In this document: piece by piece, positions 28,938-39,969 of the stretch
Numbering within the stretch: the first letter of the stretch is position 1
How the letters are laid out: each line of letters begins with the position of its first letter
Program-made: the position numbers and the translations under genes
Source of the DNA: Photobacterium ganghwense
GTDB lineage: Bacteria > Pseudomonadota > Gammaproteobacteria > Enterobacterales > Vibrionaceae
DNA: 64,000 nt
Assembly: GCF_003025595.1 (NCBI RefSeq)
Contig: NZ_PYMI01000001.1
Location: 620,001-684,000, forward strand
Reading direction: 5' to 3'
The notes under the pieces: generated by a model
What the model saw: the letters and a program-made list of their open reading frames with translations, nothing else
Told to the model about the DNA's origin: nothing
Database searches by the model: none

Positions 28938-28964
28938 AAAAAGCCCGGCATCAATGCCGAGCTT
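28938..28964 (-). terminator. Rho-independent terminator of icd
   Basis: Imperfect stem AAGCCCGGCAT / ATGCCGAGCTT, ending on the minus strand in six T, 26 bases after the icd stop. Confidence 0.9.
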
Positions 28965-28990
28965 ATTATGCTTATTACAAGATGTTCAGC

Positions 28991-30241
28991 TTACATTTGC
29001 TCAATCATGTCGTTGGCAAATTCAGAACACTTACGCAAAGTAGCACCTTCCATCAGACGCTCGAAGTCATAAGTCACAGTCTTGTTACGGATGGCAGCTT
29101 CCATTGACTCGATGATCAGGTCAGCAGCTTCTGTCCAACCCAGGTGACGCAGCATCATTTCAGCAGACAGGATCAGTGAACCTGGGTTTACTTTATCCTG
29201 ACCCGCATACTTAGGTGCAGTACCGTGAGTCGCTTCGAACAGTGCAACGCCATCACCAATGTTTGCACCCGGTGCAATACCGATACCACCTACCTGCGCA
29301 GCCAGTGCATCAGAGATGTAGTCACCGTTCAGGTTCATGGTTGCAATCACATCGTACTCAGCCGGACGCAGCAGGATTTGCTGCAGGAATGCGTCAGCGA
29401 TGCTGTCTTTGATGATGATTTCTTTGCCGGTCTTTGGATTTTTCAGAGTCATCCATGGACCACCGTCCAGCAGCTCTGCACCGAACTCTGCCGCCACTTC
29501 GTAACCCCAATCTTTGAAGGCACCTTCGGTGAACTTCATGATGTTACCTTTGTGAACGATAGTCAGTGAGTCACGATCGTTGTCGATAGTGTACTGAAGT
29601 GCTGCACGAATAAGGCGCTTAGTGCCTTCTTCAGAAATTGGTTTGATACCGATACCACACTGCTGAGGGAAACGGATCTTTGTTGCGCCCATTTCTTCTT
29701 TCAGGAATTTGATAACTTTATCAGCTTCTTCTGTACCCGCTTTGAATTCAACACCAGCGTAGATATCTTCTGAGTTTTCACGGTAGATAACCATGTCAGT
29801 CAGTTCTGGTTGTTTCAGAGGGCTTGGAACACCGTCGAAGTAACGTACAGGACGGGCACAGATGTACAGGTCCAGCTCCTGGCGCAGTGCAACGTTCAGA
29901 GAACGGATACCACCGCCAACTGGCGTAGTCAGAGGACCTTTAATAGCAACTTTGTATTCACGAATAAAATCTAGCGTCTCTTGCGGAAGCCAGGCATCTT
30001 CACCGTATACATGCGTTGATTTTTCACCAGTGTAGATTTCCATCCAGGAAATTTTACGATCACCGGCGTAAGCTTTAGCAACTGCGGCATCAACCACTTT
30101 AATCATGGCTGGGGTGACATCAACACCGATACCATCACCTTCAATGAATGGGATGATAGGGGTGTTAGGGACGACCAGTCTACCTTCAGAATCCAGGGTA
30201 ATCTTCTGACCTTCAGCTGGTACAACTACTTTACTATCCAT
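28991..30241 (-). CDS. icd: NADP-dependent isocitrate dehydrogenase
   Basis: A 416-residue TCA-cycle enzyme identical in length to E. coli Icd. The phosphorylatable serine lies in [17 protein letters not shown] (near residue 113), the metal-binding [18 protein letters not shown] is present, and [12 protein letters not shown] matches the NADP-specific type. It makes 2-oxoglutarate, CO2 and NADPH in the cytosol. Regulation by AceK phosphorylation is expected from the conserved serine but aceK is not in this window. Ribosome site GGAGAT precedes the ATG. It is divergent from rluE, as in E. coli. Confidence 0.97.
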   Translation of the reverse strand: MDSKVVVPAEGQKITLDSEGRLVVPNTPIIPFIEGDGIGVDVTPAMIKVVDAAVAKAYAGDRKISWMEIYTGEKSTHVYGEDAWLPQETLDFIREYKVAIKGPLTTPVGGGIRSLNVALRQELDLYICARPVRYFDGVPSPLKQPELTDMVIYRENSEDIYAGVEFKAGTEEADKVIKFLKEEMGATKIRFPQQCGIGIKPISEEGTKRLIRAALQYTIDNDRDSLTIVHKGNIMKFTEGAFKDWGYEVAAEFGAELLDGGPWMTLKNPKTGKEIIIKDSIADAFLQQILLRPAEYDVIATMNLNGDYISDALAAQVGGIGIAPGANIGDGVALFEATHGTAPKYAGQDKVNPGSLILSAEMMLRHLGWTEAADLIIESMEAAIRNKTVTYDFERLMEGATLRKCSEFANDMIEQM

Positions 30242-30382
30242 TTAAATCTCCTAGCGTCCATTTGTTATCTTTTTGTAAGATGCGCGCAAATAATACTTGA
30301 AAAAATATCGAAACGCCACTCAGCAATTTTTCGCGGTATAATAGGCAGGTCGATTATTTTACCCTTTTACAGCTCGCTAGTT

Positions 30383-31015
30383 ATGAAGCCAAACACCTCA
30401 ATGCGTCAACCTAAACGTTCCAATTTTGCGCGTCGACCATCAAGAAATGTTAATCGCCCTCGCCGTCCGCAAGGGCCACAGAAAATCATATTATTTAACA
30501 AACCTTATAACGTTTTAACTCAATTTACCGGTGAACCCGGCGATCAAACGCTGGCAGATTTTATCCCGGTGCGTGACGTTTACCCGGCAGGTCGGCTGGA
30601 TAAAGACAGTGAAGGTTTGCTGGTTCTGACCAATGACGGCATTTTGCAGGCACGTCTGACCCAACCGTCCTCGAAGCAGCCAAAAACCTACTGGGTACAG
30701 GTAGAAGGAGAGCCGAGCGAAGATGCCCTGAACGAACTTCGCCACGGCGTCACATTGAAAGACGGTCCTACCCTGCCTGCGCAAATCGAGCGCATGACTG
30801 AACCGGGAATCTGGCCACGTAACCCGCCTATCCGGGAGCGGAAGAACATTCCGACAACTTGGTTAGCCATCACCCTAAAGGAAGGCCGTAATCGCCAGGT
30901 TCGTCGAATGACGGCTCATATCGGCCATCCGACCCTGCGCCTGATTCGCTATCGCATGGCTGACTGGACCGTCGATGATCTGGCTCCAGGCGAGTGGCGC
31001 GAAGTGTCACTTTAA
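30383..31015 (+). CDS. rluE: 23S rRNA pseudouridine-2457 synthase RluE
   Basis: A 210-residue member of the RsuA/RluB/E/F family. A basic N-terminal tail rich in Arg and Pro (1-30) precedes the catalytic domain with [16 protein letters not shown], where Asp is the nucleophile, and [20 protein letters not shown]. There is no S4 domain, which fits RluE. It modifies U2457 of 23S rRNA. Its divergent position next to icd repeats the E. coli order (ymfC-icd). Confidence 0.93.
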   Translation: MKPNTSMRQPKRSNFARRPSRNVNRPRRPQGPQKIILFNKPYNVLTQFTGEPGDQTLADFIPVRDVYPAGRLDKDSEGLLVLTNDGILQARLTQPSSKQPKTYWVQVEGEPSEDALNELRHGVTLKDGPTLPAQIERMTEPGIWPRNPPIRERKNIPTTWLAITLKEGRNRQVRRMTAHIGHPTLRLIRYRMADWTVDDLAPGEWREVSL

Positions 31016-31039
31016 CAAAGTGTCTCGCTAATCTGCTGG

Positions 31040-31061
31040 CCGGGCTTTCATACGCCCGGTC
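31040..31061 (+). terminator. Hairpin after rluE
   Basis: GCCGGGC / GCCCGGT inverted repeat with an 8-base loop about 25 bases after rluE. It has only a short T-poor tail (CATTTG), so it is a weak terminator at best. Confidence 0.45.
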
Positions 31062-31094
31062 ATTTGCTTGAATTAGACAAAGAGCCAGCGTGAC

Positions 31095-31130
31095 AAAAAA
31101 GGCCAATCACACGAGGATTTTGTGATTGGC
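31095..31130 (-). terminator. Terminator-like hairpin oriented to the minus strand
   Basis: Perfect 10-bp stem GCCAATCACA (31102-31111) / TGTGATTGGC (31121-31130); on the minus strand it is followed by CCTTTTTTG. Both flanking genes read plus, so this terminator has no obvious client, unless an unlisted minus-strand RNA arises between 31140 and 31367. Confidence 0.6.
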
Positions 31131-31223
31131 TTTGCTGCCACACAACATTTCTTAGTTTTTTCCGCTATAAGGACGAAAAAAACTACACATTTCAAATTCA
31201 CTCAACTATCATTGCCGCAACAA

Positions 31224-31239
31224 AAGCAAACGTTTGCGT
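31224..31239. promoter_or_regulatory. PurR operator upstream of mnmA-hflD-purB
   Basis: AAGCAAACGTTTGCGT contains the perfect palindrome GCAAACGTTTGC and matches the PurR consensus ACGCAAACGTTTNCNT at nearly all positions. It lies about 130 bases before mnmA. The third gene of the run, purB, is a purine gene. In E. coli purB is also PurR-regulated, but through a site inside the coding region. Confidence 0.7.
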
Positions 31240-31352
31240 CAGTGGGTTCTGAACCACTGATTTGAGTCCGTTAAATAATTAAAGTGTGATTCTGCTCTCG
31301 CTCTGTTTCGGTAAAAAGCTTTCTGTTAGAATCACGCTCTTAACTTTCTTAA

Positions 31353-32477
<1,125 letters not shown>

Positions 32478-32491
32478 GGGAGTTGATACAC

Positions 32492-33109
32492 GTGGCACAC
32501 ACTTTATATGACCGTACTATTGCATTCGCAGCTATTTGCCAGGCAGTAAAGCTTGTTCAGAAAGTCGCCCGTGACGGCCACTGTGATGATGACGCGCTGG
32601 AAGCGTGCCTGAACAGCATCATGGTGACTGACCCGTCCAATACCCTGGAAATCTACGGCCAGGAATCCAAACTTCGCCTGGGTCTGGAAGCACTGGTATC
32701 TGAAATTGACAATACACCGTCAGGCAATGAACTGACCCGCTATCTGGTCAGTATTATGGCTCTGGAACGCAAACTGGCCAGCCGCCGCGACAGTATGGCT
32801 CAGCTGGGTGATCGCATTGATACTGCGAAGCGTCAGATCGAACATTTCGAGCTGATGGAAGATCAGATGATCAGCAACCTGGCCAGTATTTACCTGGACA
32901 TCATTAGCCCGCTGGGCCCGCGAATTCAGGTGACCGGTACCCCGGCACACCTGCAGCAGCAAAGTGTTCAGCATAAAGTCCGTGCCCTGCTTCTTGCCGC
33001 AATTCGTGCCGCAGTGCTGTGGCGTCAGGTTGGTGGTAAACGCCGCCACCTAATCTTTGGTCGGAAGCAGATGGTTGAGCAGGCGAAAATTCTGCTGGCT
33101 CGCAGCTAA
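32492..33109 (+). CDS. hflD: HflD, high-frequency lysogenization protein homologue
   Basis: A 205-residue HflD-family protein, mostly helical, with a conserved N-terminal [16 protein letters not shown] and C-terminal [15 protein letters not shown] membrane-associating helix. In E. coli it binds phage lambda CII at the membrane, but its house-keeping role is unclear. A GTG start at 32492 is chosen because AAGGGAG lies 9 bases upstream; the TTG at 32483 overlaps it. It is an operon partner of mnmA and purB. Confidence 0.93.
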   Translation: MAHTLYDRTIAFAAICQAVKLVQKVARDGHCDDDALEACLNSIMVTDPSNTLEIYGQESKLRLGLEALVSEIDNTPSGNELTRYLVSIMALERKLASRRDSMAQLGDRIDTAKRQIEHFELMEDQMISNLASIYLDIISPLGPRIQVTGTPAHLQQQSVQHKVRALLLAAIRAAVLWRQVGGKRRHLIFGRKQMVEQAKILLARS

Positions 33110-33156
33110 TCAACGACTCAAAAAGCAATACCGATTGCGATACAACAAAAAGCGTT

Positions 33157-34637
<1,481 letters not shown>

Positions 34638-34662
34638 TCACGTCATACAAAAATTTATATTC

Positions 34663-34688
34663 AAGGCCAGCACGATGCTGGCCTTTTT
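34663..34688 (+). terminator. Rho-independent terminator of purB
   Basis: AAGGCCAGCA / TGCTGGCCTT perfect stem with a CGA loop and T-run. Confidence 0.94.
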
Positions 34689-34755
34689 CTTTCTACAATA
34701 AAACTACCGACATTCGGGTATACTACCCGCTTACACAGTCAGCTATATATCAGAT

Positions 34756-35889
34756 ATGTATCAACTCACCTTCTCAATGGATGAATTTCTGGCCGAATAC
34801 TGGCAGAAAAAACCCACGATTATCAAAGGCGGCTTCAAGCATTTTATCGACCCGATCAGCCCGGATGAGCTGGCCGGTCTGGCGATGGAAGAAGAAGTCG
34901 ACTCCCGTTACATTGCCCGTCAGGGAAAAGAGTGGGACGTGAAGCACGGGCCGCTCAGCTTTGACCATGTCCCGGAAGACAACTGGTCGTTTACCGTCCA
35001 GGCAGTTAACCACTGGCACGAAGGTGCAGCTCGCCTCGTCACACCTTTTCGGGCTCTGCCAGGTTGGCTGTTTGACGATTTGATGGTCAGCTATTCCACC
35101 CCGGGCGGCGGTGTCGGCCCTCATATCGATCAGTACGATGTGTTTATCGTACAAGGTTCCGGCAAACGTCACTGGCGGGTCGGACCGAAGAAAGATGACT
35201 ATGAGGAAGAATTTGGTCATCCGGCCCTGCGCCATGTCAAAGGGTTTGATCCTATCATCGATGAAATTCTGGAAGCTGGCGATATTCTTTATATTCCGCC
35301 AGGTTTTCCGCATGACGGCTATGCCATTGAGACCGCGATGAGCTTCTCTATTGGTTTCCGTTCGCCGAAGAAACAGGAACTGCTGAGCAGTTTTGCCGAT
35401 TATGTGATTGCGAATGATATTGGCGATGTGCATTACCACAACCCGAAACTGCATGCCCGCAAGGCCAGTGGTGCCATTCCGGCCAATGAATTTGCCGATC
35501 TGGAAGGGATGCTGCGCAGTCTGATGGATCACCCACAGCTAATGCGTCGCTGGCTGGGTGAACACCTGAGCAACAATCGCCATGATCTGGATGTGATTGC
35601 CGCAGAGCCACCATGGCAACAGGCGGAAATTTACCAGTTCCTGGAAAGCGGCGAAGCACTCAAGCGTCTTGGCGGCCTGCGAGCTTTCTATTACCCGGAG
35701 CAACCACATGTGGTCTTCATTAATGGTGAGACTTATGAATTACCTGAAGAGTGCGGTGTTGCGGCAACCTATTTGTGTGATGAAGAAAACATCACCCAAA
35801 ACCTGCTCGGTAAACTGTTGGACCATCCGGCCTTTATTGCCCTGCTGACCCAGCTGGTCAATCAGGGATACTGGTACCCGGTTGAGTAA
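34756..35889 (+). CDS. roxA: Ribosomal protein uL16 3-hydroxylase (RoxA/YcfD cupin)
   Basis: A 377-residue JmjC/cupin Fe(II)- and 2-oxoglutarate-dependent oxygenase. The HID of GPHIDQYDVFIVQGSGKRHW supplies two iron ligands, and the FPHDGYA histidine is the likely third. The C-terminal winged-helix dimer region follows. E. coli YcfD hydroxylates Arg81 of ribosomal protein uL16. The N-terminal FLAEYWQKKPTIIKGG segment is typical. The gene stands alone after purB and converges on oppF. Confidence 0.94.
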   Translation: MYQLTFSMDEFLAEYWQKKPTIIKGGFKHFIDPISPDELAGLAMEEEVDSRYIARQGKEWDVKHGPLSFDHVPEDNWSFTVQAVNHWHEGAARLVTPFRALPGWLFDDLMVSYSTPGGGVGPHIDQYDVFIVQGSGKRHWRVGPKKDDYEEEFGHPALRHVKGFDPIIDEILEAGDILYIPPGFPHDGYAIETAMSFSIGFRSPKKQELLSSFADYVIANDIGDVHYHNPKLHARKASGAIPANEFADLEGMLRSLMDHPQLMRRWLGEHLSNNRHDLDVIAAEPPWQQAEIYQFLESGEALKRLGGLRAFYYPEQPHVVFINGETYELPEECGVAATYLCDEENITQNLLGKLLDHPAFIALLTQLVNQGYWYPVE

Positions 35890-35922
35890 ATAAAGACAGC
35901 TTAGCCTGCCGGATACAGGCAT

Positions 35923-35972
35923 AAAAAAAGCGCGGCTTTGACGCCGCGCTTAAAGCCTGTCACAGGCTTGGA
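35923..35972 (-). ncRNA. oppZ: OppZ-like 3' UTR RNA of the opp operon
   Basis: Directly after the oppF stop, about 50 nt form a small hairpin AAGCCTG-TGA-CAGGCTT and a strong terminator AGCGCGGC / GCCGCGCT (35929-35950) with seven T on the minus strand. In V. cholerae the oppABCDF 3' UTR is processed by RNase E into the sRNA OppZ, which represses oppB within its own operon. Here AGCCTGTGACAGGC is complementary at 12 of 14 positions to a site 18 bases upstream of oppB (39869-39882). Orthology is inferred from position and pairing only. Confidence 0.6.
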
Positions 35973-36962
35973 TTAGTGAGCATGCAGACAAGACACAGCG
36001 TGAATGTCAGTGCCTTCCAGCTGTGGTTTTTTCTCTGCACAAGCCGCGGTGGCTACCGGACAACGTGTACGGAAAACACACCCCGACGGCGGGTTCATTG
36101 GGGATGGTAAGTCGCCTTCCAGCAACTGAATTTCTTTATTACGTTCGAGCTCCGGATCCGGAATCGGCACGGCTGACATCAGCGCTTTGGTATACGGGTG
36201 CTTAGGTTCGGTGAACAACGCATCCGCTTCTCCCATCTCCACCGCATTACCCAGATACATCACCATCACGCGATCAGAAATATGTTTCACCACTGACAAG
36301 TCGTGAGCGATGAAAATCAGACTCAGACCCATTTCTTTTTGCAGCGATTTCAGCAGGTTGACCACTTGCGCCTGAATCGACACGTCCAGAGCAGATACCG
36401 GTTCATCACAGATAATCAGCTTCGGCTTCAGAATCAGGGCGCGGGCAATACCAATACGCTGACACTGGCCACCGGAAAATTCGTGCGGGTAACGGTTAAT
36501 CACGTTCGGCAGCAGGCCCACTTTCGCCATCATGGCTTTAACCTGTTGCTTTACATCATCAGAAGACAGTTCCGGGAAATACGCTTTTAGCGGCTCAGCA
36601 ATGATTTCGCCAACCGTCATACGCGGGTTCAGCGATGCCAGTGGATCCTGGAAAATCATCTGAATGTCTTTACGCTTTTCACGCATTTCTTTGTGATTCA
36701 GCCGAGTCAGATCCTGGCCCAACCACACAACCTTACCGTCAGTCGCTTCCACCAGGCCAATGACGGCACGAGCAAAGGTCGATTTACCACAACCAGACTC
36801 GCCCACGACCCCCAGCGTTTCACCTTCGTAAAGGCGAATACCGACCCCATCCACGGCTTTCAGCTTGAGAGGTTTGGTCCACGGCCAGGCCGATTTCTGG
36901 GCAATATCAAAGTGAACTTTCAGATCTGTAATATCCAGCAGCAGGTTCTTTTGTACATCCAT
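35973..36962 (-). CDS. oppF: Oligopeptide ABC transporter ATPase OppF
   Basis: A 329-residue ATPase of the OppABCDF importer. Walker [10 protein letters not shown], signature [15 protein letters not shown] and Walker [13 protein letters not shown] are intact, and the C-terminal oligopeptide-transporter extension has the 4Fe-4S-like cysteine motif [14 protein letters not shown]. It pairs with OppD at the inner membrane. The start ATG at 36962 overlaps the oppD stop (TAATG); an ATG two codons earlier lies inside oppD and is less likely. Confidence 0.95.
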   Translation of the reverse strand: MDVQKNLLLDITDLKVHFDIAQKSAWPWTKPLKLKAVDGVGIRLYEGETLGVVGESGCGKSTFARAVIGLVEATDGKVVWLGQDLTRLNHKEMREKRKDIQMIFQDPLASLNPRMTVGEIIAEPLKAYFPELSSDDVKQQVKAMMAKVGLLPNVINRYPHEFSGGQCQRIGIARALILKPKLIICDEPVSALDVSIQAQVVNLLKSLQKEMGLSLIFIAHDLSVVKHISDRVMVMYLGNAVEMGEADALFTEPKHPYTKALMSAVPIPDPELERNKEIQLLEGDLPSPMNPPSGCVFRTRCPVATAACAEKKPQLEGTDIHAVSCLHAH

Positions 36963-37927
36963 TACCATGTCCCCACATCAGAAAAACAAGCACGTAAGCG
37001 GCCATCGGCAAACGGTTCCAGCGCAGGCGCCTCCTGCGAACAGCGGCTGGATGCCCGGTGGCAACGCTCCTGATACGGACAGCCAACTGGCAGACGCAGC
37101 AGGTTTGGCGGGTTACCCGGGATTGTCGGCAGCTCTTCCCCTTCCGTATCCAGACGCGGGATCGCTTTTAGCAGGCCTTCGGTGTACGGGTGCGCCGGCT
37201 TATAGAAAATCTCATCGATTTTGCCGTACTCCATGGTACGTCCGGCATACATGACCAGCACTTTGTCACAACTACCGGCTACCACACCCAGATCGTGAGT
37301 GATCATAATGATCGCCGTATTAAAGTCGCTCTTCAGCTCGTTCAGCAGTTCCATGATCTGCGCCTGAACGGTCACGTCGAGAGCCGTAGTCGGCTCATCG
37401 GCAATCAGCAGTTTAGGACGACACAGCAGCGCCATAGCGATCATCACACGCTGACGCATACCGCCGGAAAACTCGTGCGGGTACATAGTGATACGCTTGC
37501 GGGCTTCAGGAATTTTCACCGCTTCCAGCATACGTACGCTTTCTTCAAACGCTTCTGCTTTACCCATCCCTTTGTGCAACATCAGGACTTCCATCAGCTG
37601 ATCGCTGACTTTCATGTACGGGTTCAGGGAGGTCATCGGATCCTGGAAAATCATGGCGATTTGTTCTGCCCTGATCTTATTCAGCTCTTTTTCCGGCAGG
37701 TTCAGGATCTCACGGCCTTCAAATTTGGCACTGCCAGAGATCACGCCGTTTTTCGCTAGTAATCCCATGATAGCAAAGACGGTCTGGCTCTTACCTGAGC
37801 CTGATTCGCCAACAATACCCAGGGTTTCACCCTGTTTCAGAGAGAAGTTCAGATCGTTTACCGCGGTGACAATGCCATCCTGAGTCTTAAACTCTACGCG
37901 TAGATCTTTGACATCTAATAAGCTCAT
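36962..37927 (-). CDS. oppD: Oligopeptide ABC transporter ATPase OppD
   Basis: A 321-residue ATPase partner of OppF. Walker A GESGSGKSQT, signature FSGGMRQRVMIAMAL and Walker B LLIADEPTTALD are present, with the C-terminal CPYQERCHRASSRC cysteine motif. It energises peptide import through OppBC. It overlaps oppF by one base and follows oppC by 77 bases. Confidence 0.95.
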   Translation of the reverse strand: MSLLDVKDLRVEFKTQDGIVTAVNDLNFSLKQGETLGIVGESGSGKSQTVFAIMGLLAKNGVISGSAKFEGREILNLPEKELNKIRAEQIAMIFQDPMTSLNPYMKVSDQLMEVLMLHKGMGKAEAFEESVRMLEAVKIPEARKRITMYPHEFSGGMRQRVMIAMALLCRPKLLIADEPTTALDVTVQAQIMELLNELKSDFNTAIIMITHDLGVVAGSCDKVLVMYAGRTMEYGKIDEIFYKPAHPYTEGLLKAIPRLDTEGEELPTIPGNPPNLLRLPVGCPYQERCHRASSRCSQEAPALEPFADGRLRACFSDVGTW

Positions 37928-38004
37928 AATACTTCCTTATAACTCTTCACCTTCAGCCTGAACGGTCAAGTTAAGCCGTCAGGCCGACGGGCGTCTTATT
38001 ATTG

Positions 38005-38919
38005 TTATCTGTCTTTCGGATCCAGTGCGTCACGCAATCCGTCACCCACATAGTTAAAGCAGAACAGGGTCACCACCATAAAGGCGGCAGGGAACATCAA
38101 TTGCCAAATCGCCACTTCCATTGTCTGTGAGCCTTCTTGCAGCAATGCGCCCCAACTGGTCATTGGCTCTTGTACCCCAAGGCCCAGGAAGCTGAGGAAG
38201 GATTCTGTCAAAATCATTGACGGTACCAGCAGCGTGGAATAAACAGCAACGATACCCAGTACGTTAGGCACGATATGGCGGGTAATGATGCGCCATTTGC
38301 TTACGCCTGAAACATGCGCGGCCTCGATGAACTCTTTGCTGCGCAGCGACAGTGTCTGACCACGCACGATACGCGCCATATCGAGCCAAGAAATGGCCCC
38401 GATTGCCACGAAAATCAGCATGATGTTTCGGCCAAAGAAAGTTACCAGCACGATCACGAAGAACATGAACGGAATGGAGTACAGGATTTCCAGAATACGC
38501 ATCATGATGCGGTCTGTTCGGCCACCGATGAAACCAGAGGCCGCACCGTAAAGTGTACCGATAATCACGGCCACCAGCGCGCCCATGATACCGACCATCA
38601 ATGAGATTCGACCGCCGATCAGGGTACGGGTGTAGAGGTCACGCCCCAGGCTGTCCGTCCCGAAGAAGTGCCCTTCCGGACCCAAACTTGGCGCGCTATG
38701 CAACGCGTACCAGTCAGTATCATCAAATGCGTACTGACTGAACATCGGGCCAAAAATCACGGCCAGGGAAATCAGGAACAGGATCGCCAGACTCACCATG
38801 GCCGCACGGTTGCGGGTGAATCGAATGCGGGCATCCTGCCATAAGCTACGGCCTTCAATTTCCAGCTGCTCGGAAAAATTTTCAACGGCCTTCACGTTTT
38901 CTTTTTTAGTAAGCATCAT
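38005..38919 (-). CDS. oppC: Oligopeptide ABC transporter permease OppC
   Basis: A 304-residue inner-membrane permease with about six transmembrane helices. A cytoplasmic N-terminal segment (1-35) leads to the first helix near 40. The EAA loop EFIEAAHVSGVSKWRII couples it to the ATPases. The start could be either of two adjacent ATGs (38919 or 38916). It is 11 bases after oppB. Confidence 0.94.
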   Translation of the reverse strand: MMLTKKENVKAVENFSEQLEIEGRSLWQDARIRFTRNRAAMVSLAILFLISLAVIFGPMFSQYAFDDTDWYALHSAPSLGPEGHFFGTDSLGRDLYTRTLIGGRISLMVGIMGALVAVIIGTLYGAASGFIGGRTDRIMMRILEILYSIPFMFFVIVLVTFFGRNIMLIFVAIGAISWLDMARIVRGQTLSLRSKEFIEAAHVSGVSKWRIITRHIVPNVLGIVAVYSTLLVPSMILTESFLSFLGLGVQEPMTSWGALLQEGSQTMEVAIWQLMFPAAFMVVTLFCFNYVGDGLRDALDPKDR

Positions 38920-38930
38920 CTGTTGGCCTC

Positions 38931-39851
38931 TTAGTAACGAATCTTCGGATCAATGTACGCCAGCACAATATCAACCACGGCGTTGAAAATAATCGTTAGT
39001 GTCCCGATCAGGATAGTGATACCCAGAACCAGCGAGTAATCGCGGTTAAAGGCAGCATTCACGAACAACTTACCGATACCCGGCAGACCAAAGATAGTTT
39101 CGATAACCACAGAACCTGTGATGATGCCGACAAAAGCCGGACCCATGTATGACACCACCGGTAACATCGCTGGTTTCAGAGCATGCTTCAGGATGATGTA
39201 GGTGTAGCTCAGTCCCTTCGCACGTGCAGTACGGATGAAGTTACTGTTTAGCGTTTCAATCATGCTACCACGGGTAATACGGGCGAATGTCGCCACGTAA
39301 AGCAGCGACATGCCGATCATCGGCAGCAGCACAAATTTTGTAGAACCGTCGTTCCAGCCACCCGCCGGCAACCAGCCCAGGTTGATGGAGAAAATGTAAA
39401 TCAGTACCGGCGCGAGGATAAAGGACGGCATCACTACCCCGGCCATCGCCGTCGACATAATGCAGTAATCCACCCAGCTATTCTGTTTCAGGGCGGCAAT
39501 GGTACCGACCGTGACCCCCATTACCAGAGCAAAGATAAACGCAAAGAAACCGATTTTTGCCGATACCGGCAAGGCTTCAGAAACCAGCTCATTAACGGTG
39601 AAATCTTTGTATTTAAATGACGGGCCGAAGTCACCCTGGACGATATTGGTCAGGTACGTGGTGTACTGATCAAATACCGGTTTATCCAGGCCGTATTTGG
39701 CTTCAATATTCGCCATCACTTCCGGCGGAAGCGGGCGCTCACTTGAGAAAGGGTTACCTGGTGCAAAGCGCATCAGGAAGAAGGAAATTGTAATTAACAC
39801 CAACAGGGTCGGTATTGCTTCAAAAATCCGTTTAGCGATGAATTTAATCAT
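38931..39851 (-). CDS. oppB: Oligopeptide ABC transporter permease OppB
   Basis: A 306-residue permease, the same length as E. coli OppB, beginning IKFIAKRIFEAIPTLLVL and ending AYIDPKIRY. The EAA loop is NFIRTARAKGLSYTYI. The ATG at 39851 follows GGTGGAG; a GTG at 39860 overlaps that site. A 9-base perfect complement (12 of 14 overall) to the oppF 3' UTR lies 18-31 bases upstream, a likely OppZ target. Confidence 0.95.
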   Translation of the reverse strand: MIKFIAKRIFEAIPTLLVLITISFFLMRFAPGNPFSSERPLPPEVMANIEAKYGLDKPVFDQYTTYLTNIVQGDFGPSFKYKDFTVNELVSEALPVSAKIGFFAFIFALVMGVTVGTIAALKQNSWVDYCIMSTAMAGVVMPSFILAPVLIYIFSINLGWLPAGGWNDGSTKFVLLPMIGMSLLYVATFARITRGSMIETLNSNFIRTARAKGLSYTYIILKHALKPAMLPVVSYMGPAFVGIITGSVVIETIFGLPGIGKLFVNAAFNRDYSLVLGITILIGTLTIIFNAVVDIVLAYIDPKIRY

Positions 39852-39868
39852 AAACTCCACCGTTCATC

Positions 39869-39882
39869 AGTCTGTGACAGTC
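39869..39882 (-). promoter_or_regulatory. Candidate OppZ pairing site before oppB
   Basis: On the transcript this reads GACTGTCACAGACT, just upstream of the oppB ribosome site. CTGTCACAG pairs perfectly with CTGTGACAG of the operon's 3' UTR, and two further bases pair on each side after single mismatches. CTGTGACAG is nearly self-complementary, which tempers the evidence. Confidence 0.5.
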
Positions 39883-39910
39883 AAATCAACTGGTATAAAA
39901 ATACCAAAGC

Positions 39911-39939
39911 TGCACTGCTCTCTTCCTGAGAGCAGTGCA
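39911..39939 (-). terminator. Intercistronic hairpin between oppA and oppB
   Basis: Perfect 12-bp inverted repeat TGCACTGCTCTC / GAGAGCAGTGCA with a 5-base loop. No T-run follows, so it probably acts as partial attenuator or 3' stabiliser, which would give more OppA than permease, rather than as full terminator. Confidence 0.75.
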
Positions 39940-39969
39940 TAAAGGATCATTGCTTATAGTAACTATGAA

